A DNA stretch of 64,000 nucleotides from Punica granatum (lineage: Eukaryota; Streptophyta; Magnoliopsida; Myrtales; Lythraceae), in the NCBI RefSeq assembly GCF_007655135.1, contig NC_045128.1, positions 40,685,885 to 40,749,884 on the forward strand, in the 5' to 3' direction. A program made the translations under genes and the position numbers. A model generated the notes under the pieces. The model was not told the origin of the DNA, ran no database searches, and saw only the letters and a program-made list of their open reading frames with translations. Shown in pieces: positions 50,731 to 62,233 of this stretch (position 1 is its first letter; each line of letters begins with the position of its first letter).

Positions 50731-52234
50731 GTGAATTCTCGTTACCCTCTTGAGCTCATTAATTAACATTGAAAAAGCTTTCTTGGGCTGTCTATTTTAT
50801 TTTATATTTCTGTTTTTTTTGTTTTGGTTGCTCGTGATATACCAAGACCAGCTAGAGAAGGTTTGTTCCCGCTCCTTAATTTTCTGCAAGGGAGTTATCA
50901 TGGGAAAGACCCGTATATTAATTAGGAGCTTAATGGGCGTGTTGCCTCGTCAACTATATGTACATGTTTATGCTTCTTTCTTCTTTCTCCCTTCGGTAAG
51001 AAGCGGGGTTGATATCCTATTAGCCTATTTATGTGCCTGCTATTACTAAAACCCCAAGGACATAGTGGAAACAACATTGTTCGCTCACAAGCTGGAAGTT
51101 TGCAGATGATATAAAAGCTATGATGGGGATCTCCTCAGTTGTTTTTGCTTGGGAAACAAGGCTGAGTGTGGCATGGACAATATTTAATATTGTTAGGTAG
51201 ATGTAATAACACATCTGTATATATGCATGTATTCGGCTTCCCTTTGATTAATGGGATGTCGAGGAATTACATGGCAGTAGATCCCGTGCAGTGACTTCAG
51301 GAGAGATTCAAAGTTCGGGGACAGGTACTATGCGCTCACTCACAGCAGATGTGATCAATTACTCAACTGCCATAGATGATTATTCCCCCACCCCGTTTAT
51401 GCTGCTGATTCTTACTCAAATTAATAGCAGGTGCCAGGTGCTTCTGCTGAAGGCATGGTCTCTTTTACGGGTTGACTAAGCCAAGTGGTCGGGGGGAGGG
51501 AAGAAGGTTGCTTTGACTTTCTGTTCATGCTTTTGTAAGGAGGTTTAATAATGAAACATTTTCACAGTATTCTGGCACGTACATTAGACTTCACAGTTTG
51601 TTCAATTAGTTGTATTAGTTGGACTCTAAGGACTGCCTTTTGGTTTCTAACCAACTGTACGATCCTTTATGTCTTTCGAAGTCTTTTAGTCTGCTGTCTA
51701 TAATCTACTACTTGTCTCACTAGCTTGGATATGCTCATCCTTTGAAGCTAACTCATCCATCCATCCAGAAAATGCTTTCTATTGAGAATCTAAACCTTTG
51801 TGGGCTTAGGCACCTTCCATAACTATCATCAATCATAATGTTTGAACTTGGAGAATAGGCTATACTTTTTTGGTTATAAGGGAGGCCCATGAGCCTAGTA
51901 CAAAGATAGAAAATTAAACGAAATAAAGGGGCACATACGTCTCACTGGCGAGGATTAAATCCAAGACCTTTTGGTTACGAGTCGGCTATTTATGTTAAGG
52001 TCGACTAACAAGGAAACTGTCCTACTTTTCATCTGATTTATTACGTCAAAGCTTGAAAGTAGTAAAGTATAAGTTTGTAACACCGCCAGCCTTCACTAGT
52101 CTCACTAGCTTAGTTAATGTCAATGCTGACATCAGTATGTCTTTGATCTGAAAATTTCACTAGACTCTAGCTTGGTTAATGTCAATGCTGACACTCAATA
52201 TCAGTATGAAAATTATTATTCGTGGAAGGGAGAG
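50731..52234. other. Intergenic region
   Basis: No gene is supported. The part 51,790-52,090 is homologous to 46,690-46,990 and belongs to the 3' flank of the minus-strand WAK relic. Confidence 0.4.
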
Positions 52235-54340
52235 GCTCCTTATTCCCTCCAACACCATTCCCATGCGATTCGGTTCCAAGAATTCGGCTGAAGGCACCTT
52301 TTTGCAAGTTCGGCAACAGCCATAATCTCTTCTTTCTCAGCATGCTGCAGTATTCCCGGATTTAGAATATCAGGCAGAGGATTCCCTTCCACGGAGAGGA
52401 TGAAATATGTAACCAGCCAAACTTCAGCCCTTTTGTTGACTCTCTAAAGAGACTGGCTTCTCTCCATCAGGATCTCAACAAGGACCATGTCGAAACTATA
52501 AAGATGGGATCCAAATACAGGAAAGTACCCTGCCTTACTTTAGTTACACGAGTTTGGTCAGGGGAAATGGTTCTTGAAGTCTCAAAATCCGCTATCTTTG
52601 CTCGATACTTTTCTTCTAGCAATATGTTACTAGACTTGATGTCACGGTGATAGATCCGTATAGAGGCTGTAGAATGTAAGTATGAAAGAGCTTCGGCGGC
52701 TTCTATGGGGAGATGCAGTCGTTTCTCCCATGATAATGGAAATTCTTTATCTGATTCATGAAGATACTGATAGAGAGTTCCCTTAGGAATGAACTTGGAG
52801 ACCAGAAGAGGAACTTCGGTTTCTAAACAACATCCCAATAACTTAACCACATTCCTGTGAGAGATCATTGAGGGGATGAGAACCTCGTTAATGAACTTTT
52901 CAACTTGTCCCTCATCCACTGCAGTAGTCTTCTTAACTGCAATAATTCTTCCATCTGTAAGCATTCCTTTATAAACAGTATCCTGTCTTCACTAAAGTTG
53001 TAAGCAGCCTTCTCTAGCTCCTTGGAGTTAAATAACTTGCCTAACATTTCTTTTGAAGAAATTTGCTTTGCGATCTCTCTTCTTTCCTTTAGGATCTAGT
53101 ACGATCCCGAGAGGAAGAGAAGTAAAAGAAGAGCCCCGAGTGCTGCCCAAATGCCTGGGTGACCAAAATGGTGGGAGGGGGAAATAAAGAGTGAAGTTGG
53201 AGAGAGATTTGTTCAGCATCTGAGAGGGAAGTATTAATTGTATACTGTTGACTATTGTTGGAATATTGTTGACTGTTCAGTATATATATGGACTGAACAG
53301 AATTGCATACCTATCATTACGGATTTGGCATGGCTCTCCCTGCACTGAAAGCCCCCTTTTAGTATTGATGCAAATATCGGGACGTATTAAGCTTTGGATC
53401 TTGGCATTCATCAACGTCTAGATAAAGTGTAAGAGCCACAATTAGTAGAAGACAAGTCTTTTTAGAATCCAAAAAACGATATATGTGTGGTACTTGCAAA
53501 ACTAATATCCATGGGAACGGCCAAGAGAGATTCCAAAGTAGTTGGAGAAAATTGATGGACAGTGAATTTTTGAGTTTCCTGCTAGCTAGTAACAGAATAG
53601 AGCCTATCGTATGAAGTATGGTCCACAAAGTAGAAAATCACTAATATTCCTGGACAATGTCGGCTTTAGTCATGCTCAAAATTTTGTATATGCTCATTTC
53701 TGCACCATCTTGGTTTTTAGTGATATCCATCTTCTGCTATAATAAAAAGAAAGCTGAGAATAACTTAGTTTTTTCCTTGATGGTAGCAGTGAGTAACTTG
53801 TCTTTACCTGGACAGCCGTCTGTCAAATAGGGATTACTAACATAGTCTTCACTGCAGAAGAATGTCTGCGCTGATTGAGAGAACCCGGACTCATGTCAGA
53901 GTTGAATCATGAAATAGATTTATCTGAACATATCTTGTATAGCTGACTTGCAAGATTCGTGTCATAGAAAATTCCACAGTTCAGCCCTCTGGGAACATAA
54001 CCTTGTTTTTCAAGATCATGCAAATTACTATGGCCGGGGTGGAACCATGACCTGTCAGCGAGGAACGCAAAACTGCATTCTTCTTGTGCACCTCCAAATC
54101 GAACGCCTTCAGCATGGGAATAATGCCATTTTGTTGACAATCTAGTACCACTCAGATCAGGAACCACTTGCTATTTCCTATGCCAAAGGGAAGAGGAATT
54201 GTCACTTTCCGACATTTGTCCTGGCAACTGGACTTTACGAATGGTGGTGGTGGAGGTGGTGCTGCTACTGCTACTGGCAGTGCTGGCATTTTCAATGACC
54301 AGAGCAGAAACAGCAACTGGAAAACCATTGCCGCCTGCAT
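52235..54340 (-). pseudogene. WAK pseudogene, all three exons recognisable
   Basis: Read on the minus strand, a start near 54,340 gives a signal peptide, a proline run (AAPPPPPPF) and SCQDKCRKVTIPLPFGIG, then a stop. Most of the exon 1 interior is lost; it resumes with CSFAFLADRSWFHPG and ends near 53,812 with NPYLTDGC. Exon 2 (DVDECQDPKLNTSRY, about 53,420-53,359) decays quickly. The kinase exon keeps [15 protein letters not shown] and [12 protein letters not shown], but the metal-binding DFG reads DFE near 52,575. Further frame breaks occur near 52,985 and 52,490. The C-terminal end (EEIMAVAELAKRC) lies at about 52,300-52,350. It has the same family and exon layout as the plus-strand array but the opposite orientation. 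Confidence 0.82.
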
Positions 54341-56045
54341 CTCTCATACTTTCTTTTTGGTACGTAAAACACACCACAGCAAACTCCTGACCGGAAGACT
54401 CTCAACGCCTGAACTTATCTAGCAGAAGTTTCTCAATAGAAAAGGGTGCTATCGTTTCCCTTCATTTGCAGTCAGAAGGCCAAACCTATATCCACTGATC
54501 TCACAGAATAAAAAATTCATTTACTTCTCGCAGTGTCAAACAGCACATGTATAGCATGATTTGCTCGACTTTGCCTTCATTTGTTGGGATTGGTGTGTGC
54601 TTTGTTGCTAGAAAATTGCTAGCTAATTCTTTCATGTAGCCATTGTGTGAAAATACCAAGCATGACCTATCCTACGCAAGATTATTTTTATCATACATGT
54701 AGTTTATTCATCTATTGCTGTGTTCAGAAAAACCAGAAGAGAGGGACAGAGCATTGTGAATGCGTAATTCATATATACTTACTGTTTCACGTCGTGAATA
54801 AATATGTGAAAGCATCCAATCTACTAACTTTTTGAAGGGCCTGCTCTCACTTTTACTTTATCAGCAAGTGGACGTTCAGGTATTCCTACAGTGCATATAA
54901 TCATTCAGGTCATTTCTTAGGCAGGGCATATCTGATAATACTCACCTACATCGAAGGCCGGAGCTTCAGAGTGGTGGAATTGTTTGTCACCCTTTTCTTA
55001 GTTGAATGCCGAAAGATGTCTGAATGAAAGATCCCCGCAATTAATGATCATTTCCACTGGTAAATCAACTGGTATGTCCAAATTGTTCAACCATTGGACA
55101 GCTTAAACTTCTATAGTTTATTAAGCAACCGGATCATGAAATTTTCACGACCCAAAGTTTGAATTCAAAGGCATTTGCCAAAAGATATATTAGTAATTAC
55201 CAATAATAGGAAATACTCTTATTATGGCAAGTCCACCCATACAACACGGATCACACGGTCATCTGAAGCTGTTCTGTTCCTGTTCCTCAGTTACGTAATA
55301 TAGCAGAAACTTACTTTCGAAGGATCTGAATCCAAATGAATGGTGATGCTCTTATATTGGCATTGGGAAGTATGATTATTGATCGGATACTCATGAGATC
55401 ATCAAGAAAAAACATGCATAATTTAAAAGTTCTTTCGTTCTGTTTTCTACTCTCTGCGTCCTAGAATTAGAAGTTTTCTGTGTTTGGATTCATTATTGCC
55501 TTACTTGGCACAAAAAATCATAATTAACTTATAAACACTAGTTCGTGAGAATAATCACTTTCAGGAGTGAATTGACGATTCTATCAAGAGAAATTGCAGA
55601 TAAGTTGCTTCCAGGAGTCGATATCCTTTAGCAACTTTCAGTATCTGGAACCTTAGTCCCTGTAACAACTGAGGAAAGCCACCATATGTTATTCTGTTTA
55701 CTGCAAAACTTCATGAATCAATTAAACTTGGTAAAAGAAAGAGTATATTGTGTTCCATTACAGTCTTTTTGCACTCCTTAAAGACTCCGCCTTTTATAAA
55801 ATCTGATGATCCATTACCGAAGGGATCTTACACATGCTGCTACAATTCATAGTTGTGAAGAAAGAAAGTTCTCTTAAATCATTCCAATGCAGAAAATGTT
55901 TTTCAAGACAGACACGCACACACACCCAAAGCTAAAAGTTTTGACATTCAAACATGAGGACGATCACAAAATAACCCTCTCTCACCATGTTTGGCCATAT
56001 ATCCGAGCGTCAACATCAGACATTGAATTAATGCCAGCAATTACT
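54341..56045. other. Intergenic region with duplicated WAK 3' flank
   Basis: The parts 54,837-55,020 and 55,080-55,310 match the flank at 47,195-47,780. An ACACGCACACACACC tract near 55,912 resembles the one near 48,288. No gene is seen. Confidence 0.45.
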
Positions 56046-56310
56046 TCAAGTGGACGTCAAAAGAGCACCTGAATTTTCATTGGTTTTGCTTAATTGATCG
56101 CTGCTCGTGCATTCGCTTAACTCCTCACTCTGCTGAATGTCATTTGGAGGAGGCAGCGGCTTCCTTATCCCCTCCAACTCGGTTGCCACTTCTTTCATTG
56201 TTGGTCGCCTCCTCCCATTCAAATGTAGGCATCTTCGCGCAAGGTTAGCAACTGCGACCATCTCCTTTCTCAGCATGTTGCAGTATTTTAGGATCCAGTA
56301 TGTCAGGCAG
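56046..56310 (-). pseudogene. WAK kinase C-terminal fragment
   Basis: On the minus strand this reads MVAVANLARRCLHLNGRRRP, then TMKEVATELEGIRKPLPPP and a tail ending near 56,046. Just upstream, DILDPKILQHAEK is in another frame, so there is a frame break near 56,275. Nothing of the N-lobe, EGF or ectodomain remains nearby. Confidence 0.75.
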
Positions 56311-56654
56311 CCGATAACTGAGTGGAATTGGAGATATTTCAACTTTCCACAGAGTTGACCATGCATGTCACACACATGGTTGACTTGACTTGGCTGGCCT
56401 CGGAGAACGACGACTGCATTTCCATTTTCAGTCGTACTAATTAGCTGGGACTCTTTTACAGGTGAAATCAATACTGTCCTTTTCTAGAAGGCATTGCAAG
56501 AGCTAAAAGGCCTCAGATACCACAGGGAGCGAGGGCCGGTGGAGGCCTCTGAGACGACCGGCAACTTCTTTTTTAAGGTTAATGGCAAGTTATGACTTGG
56601 TAGTTAGCTAGCTAGCACACCTTCTACGTACGAAAGAGCAAGTCCTTTCCCATA

Positions 56655-56790
56655 TAGTCTTCTTACTTTATTCACCAAGGACTGGACTAATTAATATGAG
56701 GGACAATGGCCCTCCTAACAGTTTTTATTTGATAAGAGATACAAACCATCATCTATGCTGCTATAAAATAGATCAGCTAACAGCCGAGAG
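56655..56790 (+). promoter_or_regulatory. Orphan copy of the P-loop/DC1 gene promoter
   Basis: It is homologous to 57,055-57,180 and 59,064-59,190 (ACTTTATTCACCAAGGACTGG, TTAATTAATATGAGGGACA, and TATAAAA at 56,762). No gene follows it; instead a block (TATCTCCTAGACCTTCCCTT) follows that recurs at 58,840. Confidence 0.6.
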
Positions 56791-57054
56791 TTGATATATG
56801 TATCTCCTAGACCTTCCCTTGTCCTCACCCACCCCAGCTGGATGCCAAATTGCTCGGTCAGCTTTAAGGAATTGCTTATGCTAACCTTTGTTTTATGTAA
56901 CCCCTCCATCTAATTAACCTTCCTCTTATTTTATTGGTTCTACATATTGTGTTAGAAAGGTAGAGACAGATAGAGGAGACAATCAACCACTATAGTGCCC
57001 ATAAAGACACACACATATGTATTTTATACCGAACAAGTTGTCCATTTCTTATGC

Positions 57055-57460
57055 AATTTCTCTTACTTTAATATCCTCCAAAGACTGGATTAATTAATAT
57101 GACGGACATTGACTCTAGCTAGTAGCATCTTTTATTGACAAGAGCTAACGTCCCTTCATCTCTGACTCTGCCGCTATAAATATGTCATAACAGCGCAGAG
57201 TTTGTTACAGCTCGAATTAAGCTTAGAAATTAAGATGTTGGATGAACGGGATAACTCATCATGTGCCCACCAACTCGCCTCGGAACACCAATACGAGGAC
57301 AACCTAGTAGGGATGGTGATCGCCATGAAAGGAGGCCCAAGCTCGGGCAAGACCACGCTGGCTTGAGCCCTGGCCAAATCCCTCAGATGCACTTTGGCCA
57401 TACATGATGATATCCTCTCCTGCATCTCCAACACTCCGCGGCTACAAGCGACTCAAAATG
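57055..57460 (+). pseudogene. Truncated P-loop/DC1 gene copy with its promoter
   Basis: The promoter copy has TATAAA at 57,175. ATG 57,235 opens a frame close to the gene at 59,244: NSSCAHQLASEHQYEDNLVG, MVIAMKGGPSSGKTTLA, then TGA at 57,364-57,366 where the intact gene has CGA (Arg), then ALAKSLRCTLAIHDDILSC. Similarity ends near 57,445, after TPRL. All of the kinase C-terminal part and the DC1 domains are missing. Confidence 0.85.
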
Positions 57461-59063
57461 CATGTTCACAGAGGAAGGGGTCTAATAGCACAAGACACGG
57501 ACTCAGACTCAAGAGTCACTTTATTTTGCTTTATTTTTTATTTTTATACTAGATTCATGGGCATTCATTATTAGTTTAAAAAAAAAAGGAGCATGTTCAC
57601 AGAAAATGCCTCACTCATGTATAGATTAAAATAACTTTTTACTACCAACATGAGTTGGTTCAAGCGGTTCGCCTCTTGGTCATCTTAAGTAAGGTCTTAA
57701 GTTCGAGTCTTGTGAATAGATAATATCAAGGATCCTAGATCCCACATGAAAAATATAAAGAGAAACCAATGAGTTTATAAGTGAGTTGGGTTTTGCATCT
57801 TATCAATTTTTGATTTTAGGATACATACGAGTCTAATCCCTTGTACGCCCGTTGGATATTTAACATATTATCAGATAGGCTCAAGCCCCACGCCAGTGTG
57901 TTAATTATGCGACACTTTGCGTACACCCACCATGCATCTCGTTGGGTTCCCCATCCTATTAATTCAATACTGGGAGAGTTTCAGTCTCAGCATAGAGAGG
58001 AGAGATGGAAAATATTATTCTAGAAGGTGTTGGCCGAGAGGATGGAGATTTGGTGTAATAACACAAGTTGCTATCCCCTTAATAGACCGATCGGCCTCAT
58101 ACTGAGAGAGTCATATCCCCTTTAGCAGGTTAATCCCCTCAAACTGGATTTGTCGAAGTCCATAAAGTTTACGAATATTAGAGTACACACTCAAAAATAT
58201 AACTTTTAATTTGTATGACGTTACTGCCTCCGATTTCTTTTCAAATTTGCAAATATCGCCATTGGCTAGGGCTGCTGGCCTAATTATGGCGACACCTCCC
58301 CATCTAGGTCAACGGCCTCAGCAGCGACGTGGACTGGATGGTGGTGATAGTCATGGGGCCTCCACCTCTTCGGTCTCGTACTCCCCTTTCCGAAGGAGAA
58401 GATGGTGGTGGTGGCTAGGCATCGGCCACCACCGCTCCAATCAAGATTTTTTTTTTACTATGATTTTAAGTAATTTATTAGCATTATATTATTTTCAAAG
58501 TGATTGCACTTTAGATCTTTTCCTCACTCAAGCATGATACTTGTACTTTTGCGTTAATTTCTTTTTCTTTTTTTTTTTGGTAAGTACATTTGCATTGATG
58601 GATCAAGTGCACAGGCCTCTCTATTGAAACGAGACATGACAAAATTATTTTTTGAATCCCCCATGAGCGCATATCGCCCATGGAAAGCGATGCAGCACCC
58701 AGCAGCCTTGAGTTTGAAAGAGCATTACACTTACCTAGCAGCAAAAAAAAAAAAAAAAGAGCAATAGCTAGCTTAAAGAAAAAGTAATTTTATCTCCATT
58801 AATGCAAGTTGTCAATTGTTTAATGATCTCCTGACGTAGGCATCTCCTAGACCTTCCCTAGTCCTCACCTATCCCGTCCTGCCGGATGCCAATTGCTCAG
58901 TCAACTTCAACGAATTGCTCATTAACCGTTGTCTAACGTAACTTCTCCATCTTAATTCATCCATTCCATATTGTGTTGAAAGACAGAGACAGTGTCATGC
59001 ATGTGCATACATACATATATATCTCATACCGAGCAAGCAAGTTCTACATTTCTTAGGCAGCTC
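57461..59063. other. Region with SINE-like and other repeats between P-loop/DC1 copies
   Basis: No gene is supported. It includes a SINE-like head at 57,648-57,725, a GC-rich stretch near 58,260-58,440 with an imperfect palindrome (GGTGGTGGCTAGGCATCGGC and CACCACC), and at 58,835-58,950 a second copy of the block at 56,803-56,920. Confidence 0.45.
57648..57725 (+). mobile_element. Possible tRNA-derived SINE head
   Basis: TGGTTCAAGCG at 57,656-57,666 fits a pol III A box (TRGYNNANNNG). AGTTCGAGTCT at 57,700-57,710 fits a B box (GGTTCGANTCC) with one or two changes. The spacing is tRNA-like. It does not fold as an obvious tRNA, so a SINE is more likely. The 3' end is not defined. Confidence 0.4.
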
Positions 59064-59243
59064 CTCTTACTTTGATATTCTCCAAAGACTGGGATTTAAT
59101 TAATACGAAGGACATTGACTCTAGCTAGTAACATGTTTTATTGACTAGAGCTACACATCCCTTCATCTCTGACTCTACTGTTATAAATATATCAGCTACC
59201 AGCGCAGAGTTTATTACCGCTCGAATTAAGCTTAGAAAATAAG
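59064..59243 (+). promoter_or_regulatory. Promoter of the P-loop/DC1 gene
   Basis: TATAAAT at 59,182 lies 62 bp before the ATG. This stretch is nearly identical to the promoter of the truncated copy at 57,055, which supports its extent but not its regulation. Confidence 0.6.
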
Positions 59244-60359
59244 ATGAGGGGGGAACGGATAAACTCATCTTGTGCCCACAAACGTGCCTTGGCAAGCGAA
59301 TTCAAGGACAACCTAGTCGGGATGGTGATCGCCGTGAAAGGAGGCCCGTGCTCGGGCAAGACCACGCTGGCTCGAGCCTTGGCCAAATCTTTCAGATGTA
59401 CTTTGCTCAGTCATGATGATATCCTCTCCTGCACCTCCGACACTCCGCGGCTCCCCTCAACCTGCCCATCCTCCTCCTCCTCTCCCACCAGCCACCTCAA
59501 TGACCTGTCCTATGAGGTACTCTGGCGAGTCGCTGAGACCCAGCTCTGCCGCCAGCACAATGTCATCATAGATTCCCCACTCCAGGCACAGGCTCACCTG
59601 GATCGCTTGCTGGCCTTAACAAGCTCTGAGAAGAATGAGATCATGCCCATCATCATCGAATGCTGGCCCCGTGACAAGTCTGAATGGAGGCGCCGCTTGG
59701 GCAAGACTTATAGTCCTGAAGAAACAGAAAGGACGATTCTAGAAGATGAAGACTGTGATACCAGTGACATTCCAAAACTCACAATCGATACAACTTCACC
59801 ACTCGGGATCGAAGAGCACGTGACAAACATGGAGAATTTCATCCTGTCGTGCCTCGACAAGAAGCTGTATGGCGAGATGGCGATTGGTCAAGCGTCCTGG
59901 GGCTGCACACAATGTAAGATGGCATATGTCCGAAAGCTAACTGCTGGTCTACCGAAAAGTCTGAAACACCAATGCTATGAGCACGAACTCGCCCTCATAA
60001 CATGTGAACGTATATATGCGTTTGGTAAGACGAGTTTTTTTCCATGTACGGGCTGTGGAGGCGAAGGAGAGAATGTGCATTACTCTTGCACCAACGATTC
60101 CTGTGAGTTCTGGTTACATGTCAAGTGCGCCTTGAATCTACCTCTGACAATCAACCCCGAGTTTCACTGGCACCCTCTTGTGCTCACACCTCGTCCCCTC
60201 ATTCCCGAGGGATGCTGGTGTGATTTCTGCGAGGAGAGACGGCACCCAGACGTCTGGATATACTTCTGTGAAAAGTGCGAGTACCATGTTCATGTCGGCT
60301 GTGCAAACCCAGAATTTTATCAATCCCCCGACTTAGTTTCGTTGCCTTTATTTTTATGA
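59244..60359 (+). CDS. P-loop kinase-like domain fused to DC1 zinc-binding domains
   Basis: A single exon of 371 residues. Residues 25-45 carry a Walker A loop (GGPCSGKTT, Lys39). HDDILSC (about 57-63), VIIDSPLQAQAHL (about 105-117) and IIIECWPRDKSEWRRRLGK look like the acidic, Asp and arginine-lid positions of small P-loop kinases of the AAA_33/zeta-like group. From residue 242 two DC1 (C1-like) domains follow. The first starts HQCYEHELAL and includes CTGCGGEGENVHYSC and FWLHVKC. The second starts FHWHPLVL and includes CDFCEERRHPDVWIYFCEKC and YHVHVGC. DC1 domains bind two zinc ions and are plant-expanded, often stress-linked. I do not know the substrate of the kinase-like part. The start is the first ATG, matching the truncated copy upstream. 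It lacks an obvious targeting signal. Confidence 0.88.
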   Translation: MRGERINSSCAHKRALASEFKDNLVGMVIAVKGGPCSGKTTLARALAKSFRCTLLSHDDILSCTSDTPRLPSTCPSSSSSPTSHLNDLSYEVLWRVAETQLCRQHNVIIDSPLQAQAHLDRLLALTSSEKNEIMPIIIECWPRDKSEWRRRLGKTYSPEETERTILEDEDCDTSDIPKLTIDTTSPLGIEEHVTNMENFILSCLDKKLYGEMAIGQASWGCTQCKMAYVRKLTAGLPKSLKHQCYEHELALITCERIYAFGKTSFFPCTGCGGEGENVHYSCTNDSCEFWLHVKCALNLPLTINPEFHWHPLVLTPRPLIPEGCWCDFCEERRHPDVWIYFCEKCEYHVHVGCANPEFYQSPDLVSLPLFL

Positions 60360-62205
60360 TTAGATAAAATTGTATTCCCCGTTGAATAATGGCTGCAGGC
60401 TGTAATGATAATTCTGGCAGCATTGTACTCTCTTGAGACCTTTTCTTTCTTTATGAATGCATGCATCCCGAGTGTTGGTGTACTCTGTTTCCGTTTAGAT
60501 GAAATCTCCTTTACACTTCGATCCGGCTTCCTAATATAGGGTACACACAAAAAAAAATCCACTTTAGACTTTTGATGTCTTTATCGTAAAAGGGAAGAGT
60601 TCAATAGAAAAAATTCATAATGTACCAACAAATTCGAACTGGATTAGTCCGGATTTATTGAACTTTCGAATACTAAAGTGCACATCGAAAAAAAAATCCA
60701 TCGACTAATAAGTTATTGATTGAGTGATAATCAACATCAATCGCGCCCAATAAGCGCATTTGTTGAGAGGAGTAACCTTTAAGTGCTCTAATCTCAAGAT
60801 TACGGGAGTAATATATCGTGCAATTTTTTCAGCTCAAAGTGAAAAGAGATTCACCTAAACACATTGTTCGTTATTTATAGAGCATATAAATGTTAGATCA
60901 AGCCTTCGAAAACTAGCATAGGATCTTCTTCCATGTCCCCATTAAATGGAATTTTGAAGGCCCTTACGCTGCCAGCAACCTCGCCGGCAGGGGAGGGGGC
61001 CCGGTGATCCGCCACCCAAGGCTTTTTTCTCTTTCAATTTGACGAAGAATACATAAGTGATTTATATATATCAAGAGATGATTAAGACTATACAAGAGAG
61101 GTCAGTTTTTTTTTGCTTACGTATGTATTTTTTGTGTTGGTATCAAAGTCAAAATAGGGCAATGATATACATAAAATATTATGTGGGAATCTACCTAAAT
61201 CATACGTAACGAATCCAAGACTGTTTCAAATATACATTCTAACAATTATTTTTTATTTTTTATTTAAAAACTTCAAATAATATTTGAAATTACATTTTAA
61301 TAAAATCACATGTGGCATAGACTCAGCTGAAACGTCAGCAAAATGATGGTCATTGTCTTATTATGAAATTATAGAGGTTGTTTCTAGAAGTTACGGAAAA
61401 GAAAAAGAAAATGAAAACCCACGGACCATGATTCTATTCAATCTGTCCCGTTTGATTTTGTAATTTGATTTTAAAATTTTAATTTTAATTTTAACTTTAT
61501 TCACTATACAATAAAAATCAACAATACAATTATTATTTTTTCATTTTTATTTAATTTTTTAATTTTTTAATTATTTAATTTAATTTTTAATAATAAATTC
61601 TCTCAACCATTCATTATTTTTTTTAACAATTCAATAATACAATCATTATTTTTTTCAACCATTCATTACTTTTCACACTTTTTCTCATAATTCAATATCA
61701 CAATCATTACAAATCAATTAAAATTAAAATTCAACTCAACTCAACTCTAAAACTAAACACACTATGATTTCCTAAATTTTATACTAATAGAATTTGAAAT
61801 TCCATTTTAATAAAGTTTTGGATATCTCAATCGTGTAGCACATGGAGATTGATTACAGACAAATTATTTCTTAGAAATTAGCCGCACTGACCTCTCTAAA
61901 CAAAGCAGCCATCCAGCCTCCTAATCCACATTTGTCCTTATTCGATTATTTAAAGGCACGCACTATTAGATCGTCAGATCAAAAGCATTGCATTTTTTTA
62001 TGCCTAAAAAAAAGCATTTCATTTTCTTCCATGTCCCTATCTATTTAATGGAAATTTTCTATCCCCCGATCGCTGATTTTAAAAAATAAATAAATAAAAA
62101 GAGAGAGAGAAATCAACAAAGATCAGTAGGGCTAAAACCATTTATTTAATTGATTGTTGTTGCTAGGATGTGTTATCTGCTCCATTAGTCATTCTAAATC
62201 AGCAA
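60360..62205. other. AT-rich intergenic region
   Basis: No gene is supported. It contains a GC-rich remnant near 60,960-61,020 and a MITE-like element at 61,448-61,762. Much of the rest is low-complexity AT. Confidence 0.5.
61448..61762. mobile_element. MITE-like element
   Basis: About 315 bp, very AT-rich and without coding capacity. The left end (CGTTTGATTTTGTAATTTGA followed by TTTTAATTTTAATTTTAA) and the reverse complement of the right end (GTGTGTTTAGTTTTAGAGTT, then GAATTTTAATTTTAATTGA) are imperfect inverted repeats. The target duplication is not clear. Confidence 0.45.
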
Positions 62206-62233
62206 AAAAACTGAGAGAGAGAGAGAGAGAGAT
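62206..62233. repeat. GA microsatellite in a 5' leader
   Basis: A GA run lies directly before the start codon of the gene at 62,234. It parallels the GA leader of PsbP and is probably transcribed. Confidence 0.75.

Noticed and set aside
57645..57720. tRNA gene
   Set aside because: A- and B-box-like motifs are present, but I cannot form an acceptor stem or a proper anticodon arm; a SINE head fits better.
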